From Verrucomicrobiota bacterium (GTDB lineage: Bacteria; Verrucomicrobiota; Verrucomicrobiia; Limisphaerales; SIBE01), in contig VHCZ01000042.1 in assembly GCA_016871535.1 (NCBI GenBank), positions 1 to 34,220 of the forward strand: 34,220 bases of DNA, given 5' to 3'. Below, piece after piece: positions 1 to 7,660 of this stretch (its first letter is position 1; the number at the start of each line of letters is the position of its first letter). Under the pieces are notes generated by a model. That model did not search any database and was not told where the DNA came from. It was given only the letters and a program-made list of their open reading frames with translations. The position numbers and the translations under genes are program-made.

Positions 1-126
1 TTTGCCTGGGGCTGCGTTGCTCCTCGGTCACAGCCCCACTGGCGGGGGATGCTCGCTCGTCGCGCCTTGCCCCAGGCCAAATTGGGCGCAACGAACGTGA
101 GCGTATTTACGAAACGGACCACTAAG
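1..126 (+). repeat. Right half of composite hairpin repeat (copy 1)
   Basis: This is a hairpin module of about 85 bases followed by a terminal arm. The outer stem pairs CCTGGGGC (5-12) with GCCCCAGG (68-75). The loop region carries the family core GCGTTGCTCCTCGGTCACAG and, further on, GGGATGCTCGCTCGTCGCG. The tail at 85-124 ends in GACCACTAA and matches the right terminal arm of the complete element at 5059-5335. The left half presumably lies outside the window. A third copy in inverse orientation ends the window at 34095-34220. Bases 127-250 show nothing recognisable. Confidence 0.75.
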
Positions 127-310
127 GCTTGTCCCAACGGAGAATGCCCAATAATGACGCGGGTTCCGATAGGATGGGAGAATTTTTAGCTGTCATCCCA
201 GTGGCCGATTTGGCCAAGATTCGGTCGTTATGAGGCCTTTTGAGGGCTAGTGCTTTGAGGCTCGGCGGCGCGTCGTCGGCGCGGGAGTCGCCGAGTGCCT
301 CCTGAAGCCT

Positions 311-1228
311 GTGAAACAGTCCACGCTTCTCCAGAGCGTGGAAACCGCGCTCGGAGGAGCCGCCGACCTTGCGCGAGCGCCGAGGCTCGATGAACCGGTC
401 GCGGAAACACCCTTGCGAGGCGCCGCCGCGGGCAAACATCGCCTGCTCCTGGTTGAAGACAATCCAGTCAACCAAAAAGTCACCCTGAGTCAGTTGCGCA
501 AACTCGGCTACGGCGCTGAGATCGCGGGCAATGGCATCGAGGCGCTCAAGGCGCTGGAATACGCCCATTACGACATTCTCCTGATGGATTGCCAGATGCC
601 GGAGATGGATGGCTATGAAACGACGCGGCGGATTCGGTCCGGAAGCCAGCCGCAACCGTACATCATCGCGTTGACCGCTCACGCGATGCAAGGCGCCCGC
701 GAACGGTGCCTGGAAGCGGGGATGAACGATTACCTGCCGAAACCTCTGAAGACCGCCGACCTCGCCGCCGCGCTCGAACTGGCCAAACTCGCGCTGCAGA
801 ACCCGACCGGCTCTTCCGCAGTCGCTTCTCTCGAAAGCTCCGGCGCCGAGAGCGTGCCGGTTTCGAGCGGCTCCAGCCTGGTCCGCGACGAGCAATCGCC
901 GATCGACCCCAGGCCGCTTCATGACCTTGCCGCCAACGACCCGGAGCTTTACAACGAAGTAGTCGAACTGTATTTATCCGACACTGAGCGTGCCATCAAC
1001 GAACTCCGCCAGGCGGCCCAAGCCGGCGATCCTGATGTGATCCGGCGCGTGGCCCATCGGCTCCGAGGCGCAAGCCTGACCTGCGGCGCGGTCGCTTTGG
1101 TCGGGCCCTTGAACCAGTTGGAACGAACGGACTCGAAAGAGGAACTGGCCGACGCTCTCCGGTTGGTGGACCTGACGGTCGAGGCGTTTGCCCGCGTTCG
1201 CGAGTTCTTGAAGCGCCGCCGCGTTTAA
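311..1228 (+). CDS. REC-Hpt protein, 5'-truncated hybrid histidine kinase remnant
   Basis: This encodes a receiver domain followed by a histidine phosphotransfer (Hpt) domain, as found at the C-terminus of hybrid sensor kinases; it would relay phosphate from a kinase to a downstream regulator. From the GTG at 311 the product is 305 residues. The receiver spans about 43-155 with acidic pocket E49/D50, phospho-acceptor D93 in LMDCQMPEMDG, and K144 in LPKPL. The Hpt domain is about 205-300 with the motif AHRLRGAS and phospho-histidine H249. The frame is open upstream to a stop at 248-250, and the bases before GTG encode LLKPV, which continues as KQS and looks like the end of an earlier receiver domain. 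The gene is therefore probably the tail of a longer hybrid kinase whose front was lost. Whether GTG 311 is used is uncertain. Bases 1229-1716 hold only repeats and a terminator. Confidence 0.7.
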   Translation: MKQSTLLQSVETALGGAADLARAPRLDEPVAETPLRGAAAGKHRLLLVEDNPVNQKVTLSQLRKLGYGAEIAGNGIEALKALEYAHYDILLMDCQMPEMDGYETTRRIRSGSQPQPYIIALTAHAMQGARERCLEAGMNDYLPKPLKTADLAAALELAKLALQNPTGSSAVASLESSGAESVPVSSGSSLVRDEQSPIDPRPLHDLAANDPELYNEVVELYLSDTERAINELRQAAQAGDPDVIRRVAHRLRGASLTCGAVALVGPLNQLERTDSKEELADALRLVDLTVEAFARVREFLKRRRV

Positions 1229-1248
1229 GAACTCTGAAATACGGTTTC

Positions 1249-1397
1249 GACGTTGCAGGATCGTAGCGCCGAGTTGCACTCTGCTGTATCGCGGAATTGC
1301 ATTCCGCATGGGTTCGACAAGTTGCAGAGCTCTGCAGCTCGCCGACGCGCCGCCGACTGCAAGTCGGCGATGCGGCAGAGTGCAACTCTGCGACGCC
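1249..1397. repeat. Cluster of short palindromes with TGC/GCA loops
   Basis: Several adjacent palindromes share the form seven-base stem, TGC or GCA loop, seven-base stem. Clear cases are GCGGAAT-TGC-ATTCCGC at about 1291-1307, GCCGACT-GCA-AGTCGGC at about 1353-1369, and GCAGAGT-GCA-ACTCTGC at about 1376-1392. An imperfect unit lies near 1270-1283, and TTGCAGAGCTCTGCA (about 1321-1335) is a related palindrome. The stems differ between units while the loop is kept. No coding sequence is credible here. Confidence 0.7.
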
Positions 1398-1479
1398 GAA
1401 AATCCTGGTCGTGGCGCCTGCCCCGCACCGCGCCGGTCTTCCAGTCATTTCGTCCAGGATCGTGATCGCACGAGACCAA

Positions 1480-1650
1480 GGGAACTTCCCATGAACCGTT
1501 CCTCCGGACCGTGGCCTTTAGGCGCCTTTAGGCCGCTTCAGCGCTGGACTCCGGAGAGTGCGCGGAAGCAGCCTAAAGGCTGCGGTCCGCACGGTTTTCG
1601 GTTCATGGGCGATGTGCATGGCCTTGAGGCCAAGAAAGCTTCCCATGCTT
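1480..1650 (+). repeat. CCATGAACC...GGTTCATGG interspersed repeat, copy R1
   Basis: The repeat is bounded by CCATGAACC near 1489 and GGTTCATGG near 1600, followed by a linker that resembles the one in the other copies and ends in AAGCTTCCCATG. Inside, CGGACCGTGGCCTTTAGGC pairs with GCCTAAAGGCTGCGGTCCG. Related copies lie at 10046-10327 (two in tandem), at 21315-21466 (inside a reading frame), as a variant at 5470-5630, and as a fragment at 30113-30180. Confidence 0.75.
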
Positions 1651-1655
1651 TTCCA

Positions 1656-1691
1656 GGAAAGAAAAAGAGACCGGAGTTGCCTCCGGTCTCT
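1656..1691 (-). terminator. Rho-independent terminator of the PA14 protein gene
   Basis: On the minus strand a perfect 11-bp stem (AGAGACCGGAG, four-base loop TTGC on the plus strand, CTCCGGTCTCT) is followed by TTTTTCTTTCC. It sits 26 bases past the stop codon of the PA14 gene that ends at 1717, so orientation and spacing both fit. Confidence 0.85.
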
Positions 1692-1716
1692 CGTTGCGAA
1701 TCCAAGCTTGGGTCAA

Positions 1717-4700
1717 CTACTTCTTGATGCGCCCGAACAGCGTCGGAGCGCCGGCGGTCGGAGTGAGCTTGTAAGGACTCGTGGCGCCTGGCACGTCCTG
1801 CCACGGCCCGGTCACAGAAGCCGCAGCCTGCAGAGTTCCGCCGCCAGTCCATTCAATCGAGATGCTGCCATCCGCGTTTCTCGTGAACTTCGTGAATTTC
1901 GGAGCTTCGGCCGGAGGTGGCGTGGCGCCGCCCGGGATGGTCGCGATGAGTTCCGCGCCGAAGACCATGTCCGAACTGCTGCCGCCGGACTGATGCACTT
2001 CGGCGGCCAGGACGTTGTCGCCCGGCAGCAGGTTTGTGATCGGAATGTCGAAGGGCCCTTCCCAGGCATTCTCGTGGCCGCTGGCGTCGGTCTGGAAGTT
2101 CACGTCTCCGGTGATCCCCAGGCGGTTGATCTCGACGCCGTTCAGGTAAATGACGACGCCGTCATCGACGGCGTGGCGCAGCTTGAGCTTCGCGCCCGCG
2201 GTGCTTGCGGCCGGGAAGTTGAAGTGCGTGCGGAAGTAGAATGTGCGCACGTACTCGTTGTTGTCGTTGAAACGGCTGATCGGCGTCCGGATCGGCTCGA
2301 CCGTCGTGGTGGTTTCATCGGCGATCAACGCTTTGCCCTGCGGCCACTTGCTGTCGTCGTACTTCGGATCGCGCCAGGCCGTGCCCAGGTCGGCGCCGGA
2401 TCGGTCGTAGCGCCAGGTCGTTTTGTCATCGACTGCCACGAGGGTGACGGTGGTCGTCGTGACCGGAACCGATGCGACGAGTTCCGCGCCAAAGACCATG
2501 TCTGAACTGCTGCCGCCGGACTGGTGGACTTCCACCGCGAAGACGTTTTCTCCCTGCACGAGAAGATTCGCTGGAATGTCGATGGGCCCTTCGTAAGCAT
2601 TCTCATGGCCGCTGGCGTCGGTCTGGAAATTTACGTCCCCGGCCGGGATGCCAAAGCGCAGGACTTCCGTCCCATTGAGATAGAAGACGGCGCCATCATC
2701 GACCACGTGGCGCAACTGAAGTTTTGCCCCCGTCGTGGCTCCCGAAAAACTGAATCGGCCCCGGAAGTAGAACGTGCGCACGTACTCGTTGTTGTCGTTG
2801 AAACGGCTGATGGGAGTGCGAATCGGTTCGACGGTCGTGGTGGATTCATCGGCGATCAGCGCCTTGCCTTGCGGCCACTTGCTGTCGTCGTACTTCGGCT
2901 CTCGCCAGGCCGTGCCCAGGTCCGCGCCGGACCGGTCGTAACGCCACAGCGTTTTGTCGTCGATGGCGAACAAGGTGATCTTTTGCACCTGGCCGCCGAC
3001 CGAAATGGTGATGGGGGCCGAATCGGTGAAGATGCCGGCGCTATCCGTCACGCGCGCCGAGACAATGTGCGCGTCTTCTTTCAAGTCAACCAGCGTGATT
3101 GAATACGGGCTGCTCGTGGCTGTGCCCAGCAATTTGCCCTGTTCGAAGAATTCGACTTTGGTGACGGTCTTGCCCGCCGCCGGCGTTGGGGAAGCCACAA
3201 AAGTCACCGGCGCTTTCACGGCGAACGCGGCGCCGTTGTTCGGGCTGCTGATCGAGATGGTGGGAGGCGTAAATGTTCCTGGGGCCGCGAGCGTTTCCAG
3301 AACCGCGCCTTGAATATAGGGGAGGGCCCGAGGCACGGCAGAATTTCCGACTTTTCGCCATGCCACGTCGCAATAGTCGCCGCCGCCGCCTTCTTTCCAG
3401 AGCGCGTAGATCGCATAGCGCTTTCCCGCGGTCAACGAGACCGGTGCGGAAGTCTCCGTCGCGCCGGGTTCCTCAAATGCGCCGCAACAGCCGGTTTCCT
3501 CGGCAATCGAGACGGCGTTGGCCGGATTGTCGTCGGGGCTGAGGAACAATTGCGAGGCATCGTCGCTGCGGAGGAAGAACTCATATTGGGCAGTTTCCGC
3601 CGGGACGATCCAACCGGAAATCCGCCCGCCGTAGCTCTCGTGCGAACTGTCGGGGAAAACCAGGCGGCTCGTGAATTGCGACACATAACCCACGATGTCC
3701 GGGCTGCCCGGATACTTCGGATCGTCCAGGAGGCCTTGCACGGCGTTGCCGCCAATGCCGGTGTAAGCCTCGAACTTCAGTCCCCCTCGCACGTAATCGA
3801 AGGCCGAGAACGCTTTCTTCGTGTCCGCCGCGCTCGTCAAGCCGGCGGTGTCCGCGATGTTTTTCACGGTCAGGTTATAGTTCGCGCCGCGCGTTTGCTT
3901 GCTGGTGGTCAGTTTCACCGTGGTCGGATTCACCAACGCGGCTGCAGACACCGTCAGACCGCCGTCCAGGGAATAGTTCGCTGCCGCGCCGGCCGAAGCC
4001 GCAGTCACGGCTTCCGAGAATTCGACGGTCACGCTGTCAAACGTGTCGCTGCCGAGCACGCTTTTGATCGTCGGCGGCGTTTTGTCGGCCGAGACAGTCA
4101 GCGTGGCCTCGGAGCTGTTGGCCGTTGCGCCAGGGATGGAAACGACGGCGCGGATCTTGGCATTGTTGTCGGACGCCGGCAGCGGGCCGAGGCTCAGGCT
4201 CGCGCCGGTCTTGCGCGGGATGAACACGCCATTCTTTTGCCATTGAATCAGGAACGGGGATTCTGTGCCGGTGGCTTCCACGGAGAACGTCACCGTGTCA
4301 TTCTGCGCGGCAGTGGCGTTGGCAGGCTGTTTGGTGATCGTAACCGTCCCTTTCGCGGGGAGACTGACCGACAGGAACGCCGCGGGAATTGGCTGCAAGG
4401 ACGAGGCCGGGGTCGAATCGCCCACCTTCCGCCAGGCGACCTGGCAGAAATCGCCGCCGGTGCCTTCTTTGTAAAGCGCCTGGATGGCGTAGCGCTTGCC
4501 GGCTTGCAGTTGGACGGGAGCCGAAGTCTCGGTCGCGCCAGTTTCTTCAAACCCGCCGCAACAGCCGGTTTCCTCAGCGATTTGCTGGAGGTTGGCCGGG
4601 TTGTCGTCCGTGCTCAGGAACAACTGGGATGCGTCGTCACTGCGGATAAAAAACTCGTATTGACCGGATTCGATGGGCGTGATGAAGCCGGAGATGCGGG

Positions 4701-4962
4701 CGCCGAAGGCCTCGTGGCTGTCGCTCGGATAAACCGTGCGGCTATCGAAGGAAGGCATGTACAGGACTTCGTCCGGTTTGTTGGGATACTTCGTTGTTTC
4801 GTCGAGAAGGCTCTGCACCGGATTCCCCGTGATGCCGTTATAGGCCTCAAACTTCAGGAATCCGGGGATGTTGACCTGGGCCTGGGCTTGGGAGACGGCC
4901 AAGCTCAACCCGGCCAGGAGCAAAACAGAAACGAAGAGTTTCTTACGGATTAGTTTTGTCAT
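1717..4962 (-). CDS. Exported multidomain protein with two PA14 domains
   Basis: A 1081-residue secreted protein with a Sec signal peptide (KLIRKK, hydrophobic core, cleavage after AQA near residue 28). Two PA14-like domains lie at about 35-195 and 393-560, each with the motif RSDDASQLFLS and a CC pair in ETGCCG. Between them are an Ig-like segment (about 205-290) and an SbsA-type Ig-like segment beginning DKTPPTIKSV. After the second PA14 come a bacterial Ig domain starting PTISISSPNNG (about 570-660), then two nearly identical jelly-roll-like domains (about 660-830 and 835-1010), and a C-terminal module with GSISIEWTGGGTLQAA. The C-terminal module also ends the LamG protein at 10817-13648. 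PA14 and jelly-roll domains usually bind carbohydrate, so a polysaccharide-binding or surface role is inferred. No enzymatic domain and no PEP-CTERM or LPXTG anchor is visible. The gene stands alone, with its own terminator. Confidence 0.85.
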   Translation of the reverse strand: MTKLIRKKLFVSVLLLAGLSLAVSQAQAQVNIPGFLKFEAYNGITGNPVQSLLDETTKYPNKPDEVLYMPSFDSRTVYPSDSHEAFGARISGFITPIESGQYEFFIRSDDASQLFLSTDDNPANLQQIAEETGCCGGFEETGATETSAPVQLQAGKRYAIQALYKEGTGGDFCQVAWRKVGDSTPASSLQPIPAAFLSVSLPAKGTVTITKQPANATAAQNDTVTFSVEATGTESPFLIQWQKNGVFIPRKTGASLSLGPLPASDNNAKIRAVVSIPGATANSSEATLTVSADKTPPTIKSVLGSDTFDSVTVEFSEAVTAASAGAAANYSLDGGLTVSAAALVNPTTVKLTTSKQTRGANYNLTVKNIADTAGLTSAADTKKAFSAFDYVRGGLKFEAYTGIGGNAVQGLLDDPKYPGSPDIVGYVSQFTSRLVFPDSSHESYGGRISGWIVPAETAQYEFFLRSDDASQLFLSPDDNPANAVSIAEETGCCGAFEEPGATETSAPVSLTAGKRYAIYALWKEGGGGDYCDVAWRKVGNSAVPRALPYIQGAVLETLAAPGTFTPPTISISSPNNGAAFAVKAPVTFVASPTPAAGKTVTKVEFFEQGKLLGTATSSPYSITLVDLKEDAHIVSARVTDSAGIFTDSAPITISVGGQVQKITLFAIDDKTLWRYDRSGADLGTAWREPKYDDSKWPQGKALIADESTTTVEPIRTPISRFNDNNEYVRTFYFRGRFSFSGATTGAKLQLRHVVDDGAVFYLNGTEVLRFGIPAGDVNFQTDASGHENAYEGPIDIPANLLVQGENVFAVEVHQSGGSSSDMVFGAELVASVPVTTTTVTLVAVDDKTTWRYDRSGADLGTAWRDPKYDDSKWPQGKALIADETTTTVEPIRTPISRFNDNNEYVRTFYFRTHFNFPAASTAGAKLKLRHAVDDGVVIYLNGVEINRLGITGDVNFQTDASGHENAWEGPFDIPITNLLPGDNVLAAEVHQSGGSSSDMVFGAELIATIPGGATPPPAEAPKFTKFTRNADGSISIEWTGGGTLQAAASVTGPWQDVPGATSPYKLTPTAGAPTLFGRIKK

Positions 4963-5058
4963 AGTGCTGTTTGTCGATGGTCGGTTTTGTGATTTCCGTG
5001 CTGTGTGTAGCGGAGAGTAGAGAGACTCAAATCGGGTTCAAACAATTTCCGGAATGGC

Positions 5059-5335
5059 TAAGTGGTCATGGACATAAATACGATGACGTTCGCGGCAAGG
5101 GATTTTGCGGCCAGACGAGGCGCGAGCGACGAGCATACCCTTCCGCGGTCTGTAAGGAGCGAGCCACAAAGTCTGGCCGCAAAAGAACTGCCGCCCTCCG
5201 GGTTGCGCCGAATTTGGCCAGTGGCTTCGTTGCGCCTCGGTCACAGAGCTTGCTGGCTATGCTCCCCCGTCGCGCTTCGCCACAGGCCAAATTGGACGCA
5301 ACGAACGTCATCGCATTTATGCCCATGACCACTAA
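5059..5335. mobile_element. Composite hairpin MITE-like element, complete copy
   Basis: The ends form an inverted repeat of about 33 bases with only a few mismatches: AAGTGGTCATGGACATAAAT at 5060-5079 pairs with ATTTATGCCCATGACCACT near 5315-5333. Inside are two hairpin modules in opposite orientation. Module a (5103-5184) has a perfect 14-bp stem TTTTGCGGCCAGAC/GTCTGGCCGCAAAA. Module b (5211-5293) has a 15-bp stem with one mismatch, starting AATTTGGCC. Both enclose the core seen at 1-85 and 34137-34220, although the stem sequences differ. It encodes no credible protein. Bases 4963-5058 show nothing else recognisable. Confidence 0.75.
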
Positions 5336-5469
5336 ATTCTCCTTCTCTGGTGATTGAGTAGCCAAAGAAAGGAGTGGGCAAAGCCCTGTGTTCAACGTCG
5401 CCATGCGCCTGTGTGGTGCTCAGACGGGGCGTTCGTTCCTCCGGTTACAGAGCTGCGCGATGACTTGAA

Positions 5470-5630
5470 AGCCATGAACCTTCCGGGTAGAGCGAGCCAG
5501 TCCCAGCGAGCCGATTCAGACGTGTTCCAAGCACGTCGAGCGGGTCGCCGGGACGGACTCGCCCTGCCGGGTTCATAGGGCGAGAGCATGGTGATCGGAC
5601 CAAACTGGCCTCCCATGAACCGACCAAGTT
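5470..5630 (+). repeat. Interspersed repeat variant R6 with nested REP-like inverted repeat
   Basis: The outer ends are CCATGAACC (about 5472) and GGGTTCATAGGGC, followed by a linker ending CTCCCATGAACC near 5611-5622. The interior differs from the other copies: GTAGAGCGAGCCAGTCCC on the left pairs imperfectly with GGGACGGACTCGCCCTGCC on the right. Bases 5336-5469 show no recognisable gene. Confidence 0.55.
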
Positions 5631-5643
5631 CCTCCATTCTAAG

Positions 5644-5836
5644 TTGACAATTCAGTCCAAACCTCACGCAAAGATCGCCAACCCCGCAAAGGCGAGCGGC
5701 TTCATCCGTTTTCTGAGAGAAGTGGCGGCTCATCTCCAGTGACTTGAAGAAGATCCGCCAAGACCACTTTCCTTGGCGTTCTTTGCGGCCTTTGCGTGAG
5801 GCTGATGCAAGAACGCAAATCCCGACTGAATTGTTG
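5644..5836. repeat. CACGCAAAG-type inverted repeat
   Basis: The left arm, containing ACAATTCAGTC and CCTCACGCAAAG, is mirrored by a right arm containing CTTTGCGTGAGG and GACTGAATTGTT. It belongs to the widespread intergenic CTTTGCG/CACGCAAAG sequence type. Bases 5837-5961 carry no recognisable feature. Confidence 0.55.
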
Positions 5837-5961
5837 GCGAACCATCACGGCTTCTTCCGCAACCGATAAAACTGCTGGGGCGCGGTGAGGGGGCCCGCAT
5901 ATTGTGGCTGCGGCGTCCGCCGCGCTGGGCAGAGCGGTGAACGTTCTTGCCTCGCCAGGCA

Positions 5962-6813
5962 TCACTGTCCCGCAAGGCGAGCAAAAATCCGGTTCGCTTC
6001 TTCGAGGGTTTCCTGGGAGCCGATGTCGTACCAGAGGCCGGGCACGGTCCAAGTGTGTACCGGGACGCGCTGATACAACCACTGGATCAAGCGCCCGGGC
6101 TGATCGGGGTTGTTTCCTTCCCGGACGTACTGGCGGATCAACGGCAGCGCGGTCCTGGGATAGTAATACAGCGCAATCCCGCTGAGCGTGTTGGTGGGCA
6201 GTTTCGGCTTTTCTTCGAAGAGCGTGATCCGCGAATTCTGATCCACATTCACGACGCTGTAACGCCGGACGAGTTCCAGATCGCCCACGTCGCGCACTCC
6301 CAGAACTGGCGTGTTTTTCTCGCGGCAATACGCGCCGAAATCTTTCAAATCGTGGCTGAAGAGGTTGTCGCCGGCCACGACGATCAAGTCGTCGGAGAGC
6401 TTCTCTTGCTCCAGGACAAAGTGGATGTCCCCGATCGCGCCCAGCTTGTTTGATTCGCCGGTAGAGCGATCATTCACGATGGTGATGGCGAGCCGGGTCT
6501 TGGGTACTTGTTGATCGGCGCTCCGATCCCGGATGGGGATCTCATCCCGCCGGTCGGTGGGGCAGACCTGCAGGTCTGCCCTACCGGGTTCCTTGGACGA
6601 AAGCTGATAATTCCTCGCCCAGTTCTCGAATTGGCTGAAGAACTTTGCATTCGTCACGACGTACGCGCGATCCAGCCCCTTGATGGCGGCGAGGTTGTCC
6701 AGCACGTAGTTGATCATCGGTTTGCCCGCGACCGGCAGCAGCGGCTTGGGCTGGGTCAGTGTAAGCGGGTAAAGCCGCGTCGCGTATCCCGCCGCGAGGA
6801 CGAGCACGTTCAT
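5962..6813 (-). CDS. Sugar-phosphate nucleotidyltransferase with in-frame repeat insertion
   Basis: A 283-residue member of the NTP_transferase (glucose-1-phosphate thymidylyl/uridylyltransferase-like) family, which makes NDP-sugars from sugar phosphate and NTP in the cytoplasm. The N-terminus LVLAAGYATRLYPLT is the nucleotide-binding signature (usual form LAGGxGTRLxPLT), followed by KPLLPVAGKPM; later motifs include IVVAGDNLF. Residues about 72-107 do not fit the family: they include RADLQVCPTD, the translation of a REP palindrome at 6557-6584. The flanking parts, NAKFFSQFENWARNYQ and AITIVNDRSTGESNKLGAIGD, would join naturally without it. The ATG overlaps the stop of the cupin gene by one base (TGATG on the minus strand), indicating translational coupling. 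The exact sugar is not determinable. Confidence 0.8.
   Translation of the reverse strand: MNVLVLAAGYATRLYPLTLTQPKPLLPVAGKPMINYVLDNLAAIKGLDRAYVVTNAKFFSQFENWARNYQLSSKEPGRADLQVCPTDRRDEIPIRDRSADQQVPKTRLAITIVNDRSTGESNKLGAIGDIHFVLEQEKLSDDLIVVAGDNLFSHDLKDFGAYCREKNTPVLGVRDVGDLELVRRYSVVNVDQNSRITLFEEKPKLPTNTLSGIALYYYPRTALPLIRQYVREGNNPDQPGRLIQWLYQRVPVHTWTVPGLWYDIGSQETLEEANRIFARLAGQ
6557..6584 (-). repeat. REP palindrome inside the nucleotidyltransferase gene
   Basis: Read on the minus strand it is GTAG, then GGCAGAC, loop CTGCA, then GTCTGCC. It carries the GTAG foot typical of RAYT-mobilised REPs. The stem differs at one pair from the GGCAGGC stems flanking the RAYT at 15292-16132, with a compensating change on the other arm. 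Confidence 0.7.
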
Positions 6814-7298
6814 CAGCGGACAAATTGCTCGACGTAATCCGCGCCCAGCCCGACCTGGGCGAAATGCTTTCGCGCCATCTCGATCTTCGTGTGAACATCG
6901 TCGTAATGGGTGGCGACGCCTTGTTCGTTCACGTAAATCAGCGCGCCGCTCACGTGGAACAATGTCATCATCTCTCCTTCATCGACCACCAGCGTGTGAA
7001 CTTCGCCCGGCGGCTCGAAGATGTACATGCCTTCGCGCGCGACCCAGTCGTGTTCCAGGTACCGCCAGGAGCCTTTCAGCACGTAGCCGTGGACGGGCGC
7101 CGGATGGCGATGCCGGTTGAGCATGCCAGATTTCCGGACGCGGAGGACATTGACCCATTCGCCATTGACGGTGTTGAAGAGCAGCGGACGGAACCAAACG
7201 TTTGGCGCCTGCGGCACCCAGAGCCGCTCGTCGTCCGGAATGACCGTCGCCACGGCGTCTGCGACGGTCTTCGTTGGCGTGGTTGAGGTTTTATTCAT
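6813..7298 (-). CDS. Cupin-domain protein, dihydroxyacetophenone dioxygenase-like
   Basis: A 161-residue single-domain cupin resembling the ChrR-like/2,4'-dihydroxyacetophenone dioxygenase group. The first cupin motif is visible as LNRHRHPAPVHGYVLKG, which supplies clustered histidines for a metal, and the second as FEPPGEVHTLVV. No signal peptide is present, so it should be cytoplasmic. It is the upstream member of a two-gene unit with the nucleotidyltransferase, with stop and start overlapping by one base. Cupins of this type act as dioxygenases, isomerases or binding proteins, and the pairing with an NDP-sugar enzyme could equally suggest a sugar-modifying role, so the substrate is unknown. 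Confidence 0.75.
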   Translation of the reverse strand: MNKTSTTPTKTVADAVATVIPDDERLWVPQAPNVWFRPLLFNTVNGEWVNVLRVRKSGMLNRHRHPAPVHGYVLKGSWRYLEHDWVAREGMYIFEPPGEVHTLVVDEGEMMTLFHVSGALIYVNEQGVATHYDDVHTKIEMARKHFAQVGLGADYVEQFVR

Positions 7299-7346
7299 GA
7301 ATGAATCATCCTGGCTGGTTCATGCGACGCGCGCGCCCGCGATTTT

Positions 7347-7526
7347 CTAACTGTGGATCAACTCCAGTTCTTGCGTGATCAGGCTTTTCACTTCCAGAAA
7401 ATGGCTTTCGTCGTCGGGATCGAATTGTTTCGATCGCGCGAGGCCCAGGTAATAATTGAACTGCTTCCAGCACTCCAGATGATTCTCCAGTTGATCGATC
7501 AACTGATCCAGCTTCTTGTTGCTCAT
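7347..7526 (-). CDS. Small hypothetical protein, 59 residues
   Basis: I do not recognise a family. From the ATG at 7526 the product begins MSNKKLDQLIDQLENHLECW and is rich in charged and helical residues (LEVKSLITQELEL near the end), suggesting a short helical or coiled protein without membrane segments. A longer frame upstream to 7634 exists, but its extra residues run through a palindrome (7552-7572) and look non-coding, so the shorter start is preferred. No Shine-Dalgarno sequence is obvious. It lies 48 bases upstream of the cupin gene on the same strand and could be co-transcribed. Confidence 0.5.
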   Translation of the reverse strand: MSNKKLDQLIDQLENHLECWKQFNYYLGLARSKQFDPDDESHFLEVKSLITQELELIHS

Positions 7527-7551
7527 ACGCGAAGGAATAATTGGAACGTCA

Positions 7552-7572
7552 CAACAGGCCAGTGGCCTGTTG
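7552..7572. repeat. Palindrome CAACAGGCC...GGCCTGTTG
   Basis: A nine-base perfect stem with a three-base loop (AGT). The same stem, with different loop bases, occurs inside the MITEs at 17256-17396 and 29969-30107, so this is probably a solitary unit of that hairpin cassette. It lies in the gap between two divergent genes. Confidence 0.6.
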
Positions 7573-7660
7573 CACCCCCACGAGCAGTTCGTTTCCAAAA
7601 AGGGGATTGCCAACTGGCAGCTCAACGCAGACATTAATCGTGACTCAACTCGTGCGCCTT

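Noticed and set aside
1249-1397. CRISPR array
   Set aside because: The palindromes are short, have different stems, and lack uniform direct repeats and spacers; no cas gene is nearby.
3310-4953. 547-residue open frame on the plus strand opposite the PA14 gene
   Set aside because: It is antisense to a gene with clear signal peptide and domains; composition is rich in Arg and Gly as expected from the reverse of a high-GC gene, with no family motif.
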